Assembly: GCA_910574915.1 (NCBI GenBank)
Contig: CAJTCR010000046.1
Coordinates: forward strand, 1 to 42,534
Origin: Eubacteriaceae bacterium
Lineage (GTDB): Bacteria; Bacillota; Clostridia; Lachnospirales; Lachnospiraceae
Reading direction: 5' to 3'
DNA length: 42,534 nt
The notes below the pieces were generated by a model. The model was given only the letters and a program-made list of their open reading frames with translations, ran no database searches and had not been told where the DNA came from. Each line of letters opens with the position of its first letter. Positions within the stretch are counted from its first letter, which is position 1. A program made the position numbers and the translations under genes. Below, piece by piece: positions 1 through 8,343 of this stretch.

Positions 1-554
1 GAGGATCTTCTTGCTGCCCCAAAGGAAACGGTGGTGGAAACAATCCGCTCCACAGCACGTTTTGGGGAAAAGTATGCCCTGGCCAGGTATGATGCCCTGC
101 GGACTGCAGCGGAAGATGCCGCCATCTTTGGACGGGCCCTGAAAAGCAATTCCGTCCGCATCCGGCTCTACATAGACTCTTACCGGGAGTACCAGAAACG
201 CCTTGACACAATCATGGAAGCAATAAGCAGTCCGGGAAGTTCAACGGGGACAAGGTACATATGTCAAAAAGGGGTTCCAGCCTCGCCAGGCGCATCCTGC
301 ATATGGTGGCGCTCAATAACCTTAAGGTGGACAAGGGCAGCGGGATGCCTGTAAATCCGGTCATCCACAGCTATTATGCCGACAAATGCAAAGCCAAGAA
401 GAAAAACGTGGCTGTCGGGGCTATGATGCACAAGATATGCAACATCATCTTTGCTATGCTCCGGGACAATAAGCCGTTTGAGGCCATCACTCCTCAGGAA
501 CACTGTAAACGGTATCTGGCAGCGCATCCTGACAAGGTACAGAGCGCAGCTTAA
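1..554 (+). pseudogene. IS110-family transposase, 5' cut by window edge, internal deletion and frameshift
   Basis: The reading frame is open from base 1 (DLLAAPKETVVETIRSTARF) to about 225 and encodes the helical linker of an IS110 transposase. From about 231 the homology continues in a different frame (SGKF..KVHMSKRGSS, then NPVIHSYYADKCK and NVAVGAMMHKICNIIFAMLR) to the TAA at 552-554, which is the C-terminal Transposase_20 domain. The roughly 50-60 residues that normally lie between these blocks (the helix-hairpin-helix part) are missing, so a deletion and a frame change meet near 225-231. The protein cannot be functional. IS110 enzymes are DEDD recombinases guided by a bridge RNA from the element's own non-coding end. 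That end is not visible here; 555-700 may be the right flank of the element. Confidence 0.85.
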
Positions 555-712
555 CAAATTTTTATGAGTCTTGAAAATTTCCATAGGGGTGGGCTTATTA
601 AAGTTACCCTTTTTTACATCAACCGCTTGAAAAAAACTTTTTAATCATTTTTCATTTTACCTATTGACATTTCTTAGCTGGACTTAAATTTGTTGTGATT
701 GGTTGGATAGGG

Positions 713-750
713 ACAAAAAAAGCCCGCCGGTTGAAAAGTCAATCGGCGGG
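713..750 (-). terminator. Rho-independent terminator after TraG/VirD4 fragment
   Basis: A 12-bp stem (723-734 with 739-750, one G-T pair, 4-base loop AAAG) is followed on the minus strand by CTTTTTTTG. The stop codon of the TraG fragment (739-741) lies inside the stem, as is common in compact mobile elements. Confidence 0.8.
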
Positions 751-1005
751 TGCATCAGACGCGGGCGGCGCTTCGAGTTCACAGCTTTCAAAAACGTCGT
801 CCGGTCGGACGGTCAATCTCCGGCTCAGATATTTTGCAATATCAAAAGCGTTCTTCTTGCTGGAATCCAGCAGGTATTTATATTGCGGATGTTTGGTAAT
901 GTCAAATTTGTCGCTGAAAAACGGCCTTACGCCCTGCACCTGCAAGATGCACTTGCCGCCGTCCATCACCGCCAATTCATCGGTTGACATCAGTTCTTTA
1001 CCACA
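739..1005 (-). pseudogene. C-terminal fragment of VirD4/TraG-type conjugative coupling protein
   Basis: The minus-strand peptide reads KELMSTDELAVMDGG, then GVRPFFSDKFDITKHPQYKY. This is the extreme C-terminus of the VirD4-like coupling ATPase of Clostridia conjugative elements (the TraG family that links relaxosome to type IV secretion channel). Full-length proteins are about 600 residues; only about 88 remain and no ATPase motif is present. Homology ends abruptly at about 1005, so the rest was lost by deletion. It shares the 713-750 terminator. It marks an integrative conjugative element that once occupied this locus, in line with the other conjugative-element scraps up to 22.4 kb. Confidence 0.75.
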
Positions 1006-1161
1006 TTGTCAAGTGAAGAATTCATTTTTTGCCTTTTCATACATGGAATTTTGTAGGCAAGACCTATATAATGCCAGAAAAACTTATTAGAATTGAATAA
1101 CCAGGAATATTTACGAGAGTTGCAAGATAAAACTAAAACGCAAAAAATGATAATGTTTATC

Positions 1162-1207
1162 TTGACAGTTTCGATATACAACCGTATAATATGTTATACA
1201 AACGTAT
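1162..1207 (+). promoter_or_regulatory. blaI promoter with twin BlaI-type operators
   Basis: A consensus -35 TTGACA (1162-1167) and -10 TATAAT (1185-1190) are separated by 17 bp. Two near-identical boxes, ATACAACCGTAT (1176-1187) and ATACAAACGTAT (1196-1207), sit 20 bp apart; the first overlaps the spacer and -10, the second lies just downstream. They resemble the TACA-N-TGTA operators of BlaI/MecI repressors. Autorepression of the blaI-blaR1 pair by the BlaI-like protein is inferred. The ribosome binding site AAAGGAGG (1208-1215) follows directly. Confidence 0.8.
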
Positions 1208-1224
1208 AAAGGAGGCGTCTATAT

Positions 1225-1608
1225 ATGGGAAATACGCTAAAAAAATTAGGGGAGGCGGAACTGGAAATCATGCAGGTGATTTGGAACAGCGGAAACCCTG
1301 TAACTTCAAATTATATTTTAAAAGAATTACAGGAGCGGAGGAACTGGCAGCTTTCCACGTTAATGACATCATTAGCAAGGCTGGCAGATAAAGGATTTAT
1401 CAGTTGTGACCGTTCAACAGGAAGAAATCTGTATACTTCGATTATTTCAGAAAATGAATACAAGGCTGGAGCGAGTAAACATTTTCTAGAAAAGCTGTAT
1501 AATAATTCGATACAGAATATGATAACTGCATTATATAGTAATAAAGAAATCAAAAGCTCTGATATTCAAGAACTTAGGGAGTTTTTGGATAAATTGGAGG
1601 ATGAGTGA
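1225..1608 (+). CDS. BlaI/MecI/CopY-family transcriptional repressor
   Basis: A 127-residue protein of the usual length for the family. Residues 1-75 form the winged helix: LGEAELEIMQVIW is the diagnostic first helix and STLMTSLARLADKGFI the recognition helix. The charged C-terminal half (SKHFLEKLYNN to the end) is the dimerisation helix region that the partner protease cuts in BlaI/MecI. The ATG at 1225 is preceded by AAAGGAGG at 9-nt spacing. Its stop overlaps the ATG of the next gene (ATGA at 1605-1608 region), so the two are translationally coupled. It probably represses itself and its partner through the twin operator just upstream, and is inactivated by proteolysis when the membrane protein senses its signal. 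The target regulon outside this operon is unknown. Confidence 0.9.
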   Translation: MGNTLKKLGEAELEIMQVIWNSGNPVTSNYILKELQERRNWQLSTLMTSLARLADKGFISCDRSTGRNLYTSIISENEYKAGASKHFLEKLYNNSIQNMITALYSNKEIKSSDIQELREFLDKLEDE

Positions 1609-3566
1609 TGAGAAATATATTTTTATCCATTTTGGGAATTTCAGTATCTATTGGATTGATTGTAATTGGATTGATTTTTCTGACACCATTTTTAAACAAA
1701 AGGTATGCCGCAAAATGGAAATACCTGATTTGGATTTTTCTTGCGTTACGGCTGCTTATTCCTTTTAGCGGAGCGAATGGGCAGGAGGTTATGGATAGGA
1801 TGTCACTACTAAAAGTTGGAACGAATTCTGAATCGGAAGAAAATGACGCAAACAATCCAATTGACACAGCAATGCCGTATCGAGGAATTGTTGTTGAGAT
1901 ACCGGCGCAGATGACTACACCAATCAAAGCCTCGTCTGAAAATAGCACAGCAGATATAACCATGCTTGATATAATGACTCTTGTCTGGATAATTGGCAGC
2001 CTGATTTTTATATTTGTACATCTTATCAGTTATTCCCATTATAAACGGCAGGTGCTAAAAAATGGGAAAATGATAAAAGAAACACGTATTTTAAGCCAGA
2101 TATTTCGGCTCAAATGTGAATTACATATCAACCGTACAGTATGCGTGATGGAATATGATGAAGCTGAAAGCCCTATGATAATAGGCTTTATAAAACCTGT
2201 TTTAGTTTTACCAAAAGAACAGTATAATTCAGAGGATTTGTTTTTTATTTTAAAACATGAGTTGGTTCATTTTAAACGGGGCGATGTATATCTTAAACTG
2301 CTTTTTGTAACAGCAAATGCTGTTCACTGGTTCAATCCAATAATCTGGATTATGCAGAAGGAAGCTGTTATTGATATGGAACTGTCCTGTGATGAAAGAG
2401 TTACACAAGGCACAAGTTTTGAATTGCGGAAAGCATATACAGAAACATTGTTATCCATGCTTCATAAGCAATGTGTCAGGAAAACTGTTTTATCAACGCA
2501 ATTTTATGGAGGAAAAAAGATTATGAAAAAACGTTTTAAAAATATATTGATAAGAAATAGAAAGAAAAATGGAATATCTATATTGATATGTGCGGTTGTT
2601 CTATCAATCACTTTGGGAATGCTGGTAGGCTGTTCTGTTACAAAAGAGAATACGGAAAAAGAAAATATCGAAAATGAGGACACAGCAAATGAAGATATGG
2701 GAAATGTGTCCGAACCGTCCGGGCTGGAAGCTGCTCAAACTGCTCCGACACCTGTTGACAATTCCTCTACTGAAAATAATGCATTGGAAAATACAATTAC
2801 ACTTACCTTTTCGAAAGAAGGGGAGCAGGAACAAAAACAGGCTACACTTGCGATTGGTAATGGCTATTCTTTCTATCTGCCTGATGATGAGAAGTGGTAT
2901 CTATCTGCTCCTGACCTATGGAAAACAGATATTAATGAGCAGGTTGCGCTTTGGATAACGCATTATGAAAACGAATCAGAAGATTCTGTAAATCAAAAAC
3001 TTGAAGGCGATGGCTATACAAAGGATGATTCCTATAAGTGGTGGAAACAGGAAGGTGATTTATTATATCATGCCGAACAGAAAGTGTTTGAAAATAACAT
3101 ATGGGTAATATTCTATTCTTATCCCGTAGATTTCCAAGAGGGATGGGGGAGAGAATTTCCTGTGATTGTGAATACATTTGCGTTATCAGATGGAGCAGAA
3201 AATGGAGAGATGAATAATGCCGTAGGAACAGGCGAATATCTAGGAGTTGAAGATTGTCAGAAAATCAGAACTGTTTTAGAGGCGTTTGCGGAATCATATT
3301 TTAATGAAGATGTTGGTGCTATTCAGAAGTTTCTGGCAAGTACATATGAAGGGGAGGTTGATATATATGAAGGTACAGGAATGATAAGCGATTTAACGGT
3401 GAAGGGATTATCAGGTACTGATGAAAAAAAGATTGAAAATGGAAAATGTAATGCTTCCATAGAATTCAGGGACAGTAACTATGAAGATATGTTTCTGTAC
3501 CTAACATTTATACTTGTCAAGGAGCAAGGTGAATGGAAAATACAGTTTTATGGTATGGAAGGATAA
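1608..3566 (+). CDS. BlaR1/MecR1-like M56 membrane metallopeptidase with non-PBP extracellular domain
   Basis: The N-terminus has membrane helices (SILGISVSIGLIVIGLIFL; LDIMTLVWIIGSLIFIFVHL). The zinc motif HELVH (about residue 217) with a downstream ELSCDE gives an M56 peptidase. Another membrane segment follows (ISILICAVVLSITLGMLVGC), then a Ser/Glu/Asn-rich linker and an outside region. Classical BlaR1/MecR1 end in a penicillin-binding sensor with SxxK and KTG motifs. I see neither; instead there is a domain around YSFYLPDDEKWYLSAPDLW and a final domain (AFAESYFNEDV to EWKIQFYG) resembling DUF4829-type folds. The signal is therefore probably not a beta-lactam. I chose the ATG at 1608, coupled to blaI, rather than the GTG one codon earlier; GGAGG at 1596-1600 supports it. 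Inferred role: signal-dependent cleavage of the BlaI-like repressor. Confidence 0.85.
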   Translation: MRNIFLSILGISVSIGLIVIGLIFLTPFLNKRYAAKWKYLIWIFLALRLLIPFSGANGQEVMDRMSLLKVGTNSESEENDANNPIDTAMPYRGIVVEIPAQMTTPIKASSENSTADITMLDIMTLVWIIGSLIFIFVHLISYSHYKRQVLKNGKMIKETRILSQIFRLKCELHINRTVCVMEYDEAESPMIIGFIKPVLVLPKEQYNSEDLFFILKHELVHFKRGDVYLKLLFVTANAVHWFNPIIWIMQKEAVIDMELSCDERVTQGTSFELRKAYTETLLSMLHKQCVRKTVLSTQFYGGKKIMKKRFKNILIRNRKKNGISILICAVVLSITLGMLVGCSVTKENTEKENIENEDTANEDMGNVSEPSGLEAAQTAPTPVDNSSTENNALENTITLTFSKEGEQEQKQATLAIGNGYSFYLPDDEKWYLSAPDLWKTDINEQVALWITHYENESEDSVNQKLEGDGYTKDDSYKWWKQEGDLLYHAEQKVFENNIWVIFYSYPVDFQEGWGREFPVIVNTFALSDGAENGEMNNAVGTGEYLGVEDCQKIRTVLEAFAESYFNEDVGAIQKFLASTYEGEVDIYEGTGMISDLTVKGLSGTDEKKIENGKCNASIEFRDSNYEDMFLYLTFILVKEQGEWKIQFYGMEG

Positions 3567-3721
3567 ACAAATTTATAATGGCCCTGCTTGATTAAAGGTT
3601 CTTCCTTAAAGTATTGTATCATGTAACGCTTTATATAAACCAAATTGTATTGCTGAAAGAAAAGCCGGTTCATCTGCAAGGAGTGGATACCAAATGTTGA
3701 GAAAGAACCTGATTAAATAAA

Positions 3722-3750
3722 CAGCCCTTTTCTTTTTAGAGAAGGGCTGC
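3722..3750 (-). terminator. Terminator of the serine recombinase fragment
   Basis: AGCCCTT(C)TC pairs with GA(A)AAGGGCT across a short A-rich loop, and is followed on the minus strand by GTTTATTTAA. It lies 6 nt beyond the stop codon of the recombinase tail. The interval 3567-3721 holds no gene that I can support. Confidence 0.6.
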
Positions 3751-3755
3751 TGCCA

Positions 3756-3945
3756 TTATTCTGTTACCGCCGGTATCTCCCCGACAAAGTTATAAATGAT
3801 TTTGACTTCCTGAAATTTCTCCCCGCCAATCTTTTTCACCTCCCCCACCAGAATCCGGCTGATAAGGCGGTTTAAGATACCCTCGTCCAGTTCCTGTATC
3901 GTGGCATACTGCCGGATTTCCCAGATAAAGGTACGGACATCACTT
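3756..3945 (-). pseudogene. C-terminal tail of a DUF4368 large serine recombinase
   Basis: The minus-strand frame reads SDVRTFIWEIRQYATIQELD, then ILNRLISRILVGEV and QEVKIIYNFVGEIP, ending at the TAA at 3756-3758. This matches the DUF4368 tail of the TnpX/recombinase family, whose members mobilise Clostridia transposons. About 62 codons remain of roughly 500. The break coincides exactly with GTAAGCG at 3946, the typical terminal sequence of IS66 elements, so the gene was truncated by IS66 insertion and later loss of the other half. Confidence 0.7.
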
Positions 3946-4111
3946 GTAAGCGATGAATAACCTGCCGTCCCACAAGAACAGGATTTTGCCCTATAATGAT
4001 AGCAACTTGGAGCGAATATCTACATCAGTTCTTGATCAAGCAGTCCGGCAGCCATCTGTCTGGCATCCGCTGCTGCTATCAGCTCCAAAATAACTATCAG
4101 GAGATGATGCT

Positions 4112-4452
4112 ATGTCAAAGAAAATACGCAGTGACCAGGAATGGCTGGAGCTAATCCAGGAGTGCCGCGCCAGCGGCCTGTCTGTCAAAAACTGGTGGAT
4201 TTAAGAAAAAAGTCCTGTGGCATACCAGGATCACAGACAGCTGCTTCTGGGCAGAAACACGAAGTGGTTCCTCTGGAAATGGCTGCTGATCCGGTGCTTT
4301 ATCCACAGGATCCCGCCGGTGGTGCAATGCAGGTCCCGTCTGCCCGTGTTGTTGTCACAGTCAGGATATCCGGATACCGTGTTGAAATCTTAGAAGGCGC
4401 TTCAGAAGACATCATTCGCAATACGCTTCTGGCGCTGGGATCTCTGTGTTAG
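4112..4452 (+). pseudogene. IS66 TnpA (helix-turn-helix accessory protein), frameshifted
   Basis: The ATG at 4112 gives MSKKIRSDQEWLELIQECRA and SGLSVKNWWI, then TAA at codon 31. This is the N-terminal helix-turn-helix of IS66 TnpA. The C-terminal part, including VVPLEM and RVVVTVRISGYRVEILEGAS, is in a different frame and runs to 4452. At least one frameshift near 4197-4205, and probably a second, separates them. The 3' end overlaps tnpB by a few bases as in intact IS66 elements. Confidence 0.7.
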
Positions 4453-4799
4453 GCGCATTGTCCGGTGATACAAAAGTTTATATCGTCACCGGGCGCACGG
4501 ATATGCGGCGCAGCTTCGACGGCCTTATGGCCCTTATCCGCGACACTTACCAGATGGATCCTTATGCAGATGCACTGTACCTGTTCTGCGGCAGAAAAAG
4601 AAATACGCTCAAGGCTCTGTACTTTGACCAGACGGGATTTGTGCTCTGCACGAAACGGCTGGATAATGGAAAGTTCCAGTGGCCGCGCGATGCGAAAGAA
4701 GTCAGGCTGCTCACCCGCCAGCAGCTGCGCTGGCTTCTGGAAGGACTCTCCATCTGCCAGCCGAATGCAGTGCAGCCTTCCGGCAGGAAAGATTTCTGA
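4446..4799 (+). CDS. IS66-family TnpB (Orf2-like) accessory protein
   Basis: A 117-residue protein starting at GTG 4446 and overlapping the tnpA 3' end. Diagnostic stretches are VYIVTGRTDMRRSFDGLMAL, ALYLFCGRKRNTLKALYFDQ and TGFVLCTKRLDNGKFQWPR, typical of the IS66 Orf2-like family. The frame is intact and of full family length. TnpB is needed together with TnpC for IS66 transposition in studied members. With tnpA broken and tnpC gone it is an orphan without likely function. Confidence 0.85.
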   Translation: MLGALSGDTKVYIVTGRTDMRRSFDGLMALIRDTYQMDPYADALYLFCGRKRNTLKALYFDQTGFVLCTKRLDNGKFQWPRDAKEVRLLTRQQLRWLLEGLSICQPNAVQPSGRKDF

Positions 4800-5053
4800 C
4801 CTTTTGTGCATTATGATGAAATTTAAAAATTTATTTTCCGGCGGCTGGCGCCGTTTTTGAAAGTTATCCACGCTGCCGGATTTTTTCGGGCGGGCTGTCC
4901 GCATATGCCGCTGCCCTGCCCTCGGAATACTGTGGACAAACTGCCTTAAAAACAGCATTTAGAAGTTTTTTTCACCATTTTCCAATCCGTCAAACTGCTT
5001 ATAATGCAGTTATGGACGGTTTGATTTCACCCCCGCATTTCTTTATAATTTAT

Positions 5054-5073
5054 AACACCACTTTACAACTTTT
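5054..5073. repeat. Left terminal inverted repeat of the IS701-like element
   Basis: AACACCACTTTACAACTTTT matches the reverse complement of 6507-6526 with one mismatch. A plausible outward-in promoter follows, with TATAAT at 5110-5115, ahead of the transposase. Confidence 0.85.
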
Positions 5074-5284
5074 TGAAAAATAAAATAACGCACAAGACAC
5101 TTTCTCATGTATAATAAGTTTGCACATCAAACTATACGAAAGAGAGTGATCTTGTACGTCAGACTTATTATACAACGAAAATAATCTAATTGGTAGACTG
5201 TACCGTTATTTTTATATTTATTTTAAAACTTTTTCCGCACCCACTATTGAAACCCTGTTTCTGCTGGTATTATCTATACTTGCT

Positions 5285-6508
5285 ATGGAGTCAGCGGTCT
5301 CCATCCGTTCATTGTACAGACATTTTTTGGCGGGGATTACGAAAAAATCCCTGAATGCATTTTATTACGCATGTTCTTATGCAAAGGCAGATTATTCCAG
5401 ATTCATGAATACCACTGCGGACATGGCTCTGAATCTCATACCGGAAAAACTACAGTCACAGCCTGTGTTTCTGTGCATTGATGACACAATGGTTTCGAAA
5501 TTTGGCAAAAAATTCGAGGATGTTTCAAAGCTTTTTGACCATGCAGCGCATCATGGTTCAAACTATCTGAACGGACACTGCTTCGTAAGTGTAATGGCCT
5601 GTGTCCCGGTATGGAACAAAGGCAGGATCCACTATCTTTCCGTTCCGCTTGGATACCGGATGTGGCAGAAAAAAGAATCCAAACTGGAACTGGCTGCATC
5701 CATGATACGGCATGTAATGCCTGTATTCCATGAAAAGAAAAATGTCATCATCCTCTGCGACAGCTGGTATGTAAAGAAAAACCTTGTTTCCATCATAGAC
5801 GAATACGAAAACCTTGACATGATAGGAAATGCCCGGTCTGATTCTGTCATTTATGACCTGCCGCCGCAGCGCACCGGAAAAAGAGGGAGGCCTGCGCTGC
5901 ATGGGAAAAAACTTTCCATTCAGGACGATTTTACGCTGTCTGATGAAAAAATCGGTGATTATTACATGGCCGTGCGCCGTGTCCTTACTAACGTTTTTGG
6001 AAAAAGGACAGTCCTGGCATATGTCACATCCGCTGATAAAGCAGAGGGCGGCAGGCGTTTGTTTTTCAGCACAGTTTTTCCGGAACAGCTGCAGATATTC
6101 TGCGCATGGCAGGAGAAATCCCCGCTAAACCAGACCGGGAGCAGCCGGATGCAGTTTATTCCCCTGATGCTGTATGCATTTCGATGGCCGATAGAAGTTA
6201 GTTACTACGAACAGAAAACTTTCTGGCCACTGTGCAGTTATATGGTCCGCAGCCGCAGAGGTATAGAAATGCTGGTCAATCTGATCAACATTACATATTG
6301 CGCAATGAAGCTTCTGCCATATCAGGACGAAGCATTTTCAAAATACCAGACGGAAAGTGTGCAGGAATTCAGATTTGCCCTCAGCGGACAAATTCGCCAG
6401 CAGGTATTTTATGCCATTTTCGTGAAAAATATCGAAAACAGCATAAAATCCAAAACAATAATGAATGCCTTAAAACAGTTAATTCGGCAGCAAGGGTATC
6501 ATCTATAA
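5285..6508 (+). CDS. DDE transposase (IS701/IS4-type, DDE_5-like)
   Basis: 407 residues from the first ATG. Likely catalytic residues: Asp in VFLCIDDTMVSKFGKKFE (about residue 66), Asp in NVIILCDSWYVKKN (about 157), and Glu in FRWPIEVSYYEQKTF, the W-IE-Y-E-K pattern of this superfamily. Homology-like sequence extends upstream of 5285 in the same frame (GRLYRYFYIYFKTFSAPTIE, from about 5192) back to an in-frame stop at 5147-5149. No good start codon occurs there, so the N-terminus may be truncated by a start-codon mutation or use an unusual start. The stop lies inside the right inverted repeat. Function: cut-and-paste transposition of this element; activity is uncertain because of the start problem. 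Confidence 0.85.
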   Translation: MESAVSIRSLYRHFLAGITKKSLNAFYYACSYAKADYSRFMNTTADMALNLIPEKLQSQPVFLCIDDTMVSKFGKKFEDVSKLFDHAAHHGSNYLNGHCFVSVMACVPVWNKGRIHYLSVPLGYRMWQKKESKLELAASMIRHVMPVFHEKKNVIILCDSWYVKKNLVSIIDEYENLDMIGNARSDSVIYDLPPQRTGKRGRPALHGKKLSIQDDFTLSDEKIGDYYMAVRRVLTNVFGKRTVLAYVTSADKAEGGRRLFFSTVFPEQLQIFCAWQEKSPLNQTGSSRMQFIPLMLYAFRWPIEVSYYEQKTFWPLCSYMVRSRRGIEMLVNLINITYCAMKLLPYQDEAFSKYQTESVQEFRFALSGQIRQQVFYAIFVKNIENSIKSKTIMNALKQLIRQQGYHL

Positions 6509-6526
6509 AAGTTGTAAAGTCGTGTT
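6507..6526. repeat. Right terminal inverted repeat of the IS701-like element
   Basis: AAAAGTTGTAAAGTCGTGTT is the partner of 5054-5073 (19/20). It overlaps the last bases of the transposase gene and ends 24 nt before the stop codon of the convergent AraC/APH gene. Confidence 0.85.
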
Positions 6527-6549
6527 CACTTAAAATTCCTCCGTTAAAT

Positions 6550-7893
6550 TTAGAATCGTGTTTCTTCACATGTAAAGCGGTTTTGAAATTTATTAAACTT
6601 TAATTCATCAAAAATAGTGATAAGCCATTGGGTCATGCGCTTATTTGTCTCAAAAAGTTCCGTATATTTGTCCTGCTCTGAAAACCACGCTGTACTAACT
6701 AGCTGATCTGCCATGACTACATAAGGAAGTGCAGCACATTCCTCATTGGTAAGTTTTACTACACTGTCATAGCCCCAAAGAATATTTCGGTAAATTTCCA
6801 GCCACTTTGATAACTTAGCTTGATCTTTTTCATCAAAGCTCTCACTCAAAATTGCCATAGCTGCATAGCAGGGATCATAAATACGCAGGTTTTTCTCCGA
6901 CAGTTCAAAGTCAATAAAGCCCCATTCGTCCTGCGACGCGATAATGTTTGAGGGATTCGGATCACGATGGATGATTTGTTTGGGCAGTTTGTCATACAGT
7001 TTTCCAAATTCATTCAAATAACCTCGGCAAAATGACTCCGAAAGTGACAAAATATCTTTTGATTTCGGCAGTGCCCAATTCTTTACGGATTCATACAGAT
7101 TTATGTCATTCACCGATGTTTCAGCTTGACAAAGAATGAGATGCAGTTGCCCAATGATTTCACCAACAAATCTTGCTTTTGCGACATAATCTCCTTCATA
7201 AAAATCAAGGGCAATCATTTGTGTGCCGGAGATTCGTCGAGTTACATAGAAAAACAGTTCGCCGTCCTGTACGCATGCCCGCCCATCTGTTGTTTCGATC
7301 GGGGAAGATATACACACACCAGCGCCTTTTATTGCATTACAAAGTGCGATTGCGCTTTTGACTTCATCATAATTTTTAGAGAACTTCAGGATAAAATTTT
7401 TGCCGACATAAAAGGCTCTGTTATTTTTTTCTCCATTGCTCTCGTCGTAGACGTCAGAGATTGATTCATTTTCTAATTTCCAGTGCTTCAGAACATCCAA
7501 AGCTTTCTTATGAGATACCATGTAGTCCTCCTTATACAAGTTCGGTTTGTAAGGGCGTTTAGCCCGCCCTTTTTTTATATAGGTGGAGGGAGTGCAATCG
7601 AATTCGCGCCGAAAAGCTTTGTAGAATCCAGCATAGGTATCAAAACCATATTCCGTTATCACATCAATTCTTTTGCAGCCGCAACGAATTTCATAAATCG
7701 CATGAATAAGCCTGCGCCGAAGAATATATTGCATCACCGATATTCCAACGGCTGATTGGAACAGCCTGTAATAATGGAACAGCGAATAACCTGCCTGCTC
7801 GCAAAGCTCCGTGGCAGTGATAGGAGTCTTCAAATTATCCTCAATATAATCAAGGCTTTCCTGTATGCTTTTTCGGTAATCTATTAATTTCAC
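6550..7893 (-). CDS. AraC-type DNA-binding domain fused to aminoglycoside-phosphotransferase-like kinase
   Basis: The N-terminal ~115 residues are two AraC helix-turn-helix motifs (ITATELCEQAGYSLFHYYRL and DVITEYGFDTYAGFYKAFRR, then FDCTPSTYIKK). The rest is an APH/choline-kinase-fold domain: FILKFSKN (ATP lysine), IIHRDPNPSNIIA (catalytic loop with HxDxxxxN) and WGFIDFELSE (metal-binding Asp). Substrate unknown. The start is unclear. GTG at 7893 sits too close to the AAGGGGGG box, while the codon at ideal spacing is ATA (7882-7884), possibly a mutated ATG. Inside the gene, ATG 7519-7521 (MVSHKKALDVL) has a perfect AAGGAGG 5 nt upstream, exactly at the start of the kinase domain, so the kinase may also be made alone. 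Antibiotic resistance is possible but not shown. Confidence 0.8.
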   Translation of the reverse strand: MKLIDYRKSIQESLDYIEDNLKTPITATELCEQAGYSLFHYYRLFQSAVGISVMQYILRRRLIHAIYEIRCGCKRIDVITEYGFDTYAGFYKAFRREFDCTPSTYIKKGRAKRPYKPNLYKEDYMVSHKKALDVLKHWKLENESISDVYDESNGEKNNRAFYVGKNFILKFSKNYDEVKSAIALCNAIKGAGVCISSPIETTDGRACVQDGELFFYVTRRISGTQMIALDFYEGDYVAKARFVGEIIGQLHLILCQAETSVNDINLYESVKNWALPKSKDILSLSESFCRGYLNEFGKLYDKLPKQIIHRDPNPSNIIASQDEWGFIDFELSEKNLRIYDPCYAAMAILSESFDEKDQAKLSKWLEIYRNILWGYDSVVKLTNEECAALPYVVMADQLVSTAWFSEQDKYTELFETNKRMTQWLITIFDELKFNKFQNRFTCEETRF

Positions 7894-8149
7894 CCCCCTT
7901 TTTATTGTTTTGTAGCTACGTATATAGAATAACACATAAATCGAGAAATACCTTTCCTGTTTTGCTGAATTTTAAATCTTTGTTTCGACTTCTGCGCCAT
8001 TTCATATGGTGAGTATCAGTCTGCCATTGATATACACAGTCATACAACAAGCGGTAAAACATTATGTTTTGTTCGATTCCGATATTTCAAATAAATTATC
8101 AATCAAAGGGCAACATCCTAAAGTGCTGCTGCCCCTTTGAATTATAAAA

Positions 8150-8315
8150 CTAGTACAGCGTTGCAGAAATAACAGTGAATACAGTGCACGTTATTTTTGT
8201 CAGCACAAGGCGGAGGAAGGAGGCGATGCCGGGTGCATCGTGGACTGACGGCAACGCGGTGATGACGGAAATAGCGGGTGCTGTATTCACTGTTATTTCT
8301 GCAATGCTGTACTAG
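8150..8315. repeat. 166-bp MITE-like palindromic element, complete copy
   Basis: The ends CTAGTACAGC(G/A)TTGCAGAAA... form a 35-bp inverted repeat with one mismatch (8150-8184 against 8281-8315). The core has no gene. A second, partial copy lies at 21647-21730 in the opposite orientation and splits the DJ-1/PfpI gene. CTAG at both outer ends could be a 4-bp target duplication or part of the repeat. The autonomous parent element is not in this window. A weak hairpin (8105-8140) just before it may terminate transcription. 7936-8104 shows no gene. Confidence 0.8.
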
Positions 8316-8343
8316 GGTATTGTACCTCAAGTATTGTTCATTA

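Larger units (their letters stand above)
3946..5053 (+). mobile_element. IS66-family element remnant
   Basis: It begins with GTAAGCG at 3946-3952, the characteristic IS66 terminus, directly abutting the truncated recombinase. It carries tnpA (broken) and tnpB (intact) in the usual order. The large transposase tnpC and the right end are absent. 4800-5053 has no gene that I recognise, and the IS701-like element starts at 5054. The end coordinate is only the junction with that next element. Confidence 0.65.
5054..6526 (+). mobile_element. IS701-like insertion sequence bounded by 20-bp inverted repeats
   Basis: The left end AACACCACTTTACAACTTTT (5054-5073) is the reverse complement of the right end (6507-6526) at 19 of 20 positions. 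The interval is about 1.47 kb and holds a single transposase gene. I see no convincing target-site duplication beside the repeats. The left flank is an IS66 remnant and the right flank the 3' end of the AraC/APH gene, so the insertion was probably accompanied by deletion of the rest of the IS66. Confidence 0.85.

Noticed and set aside
5054..6526. Target-site duplication for the IS701-like element
   Set aside because: Bases flanking the two inverted repeats do not match convincingly for any length of 2-8 bp.
6550..7893. Calling the APH-like domain a specific antibiotic resistance gene
   Set aside because: The catalytic motifs define the kinase fold only; nothing in the sequence fixes the substrate.
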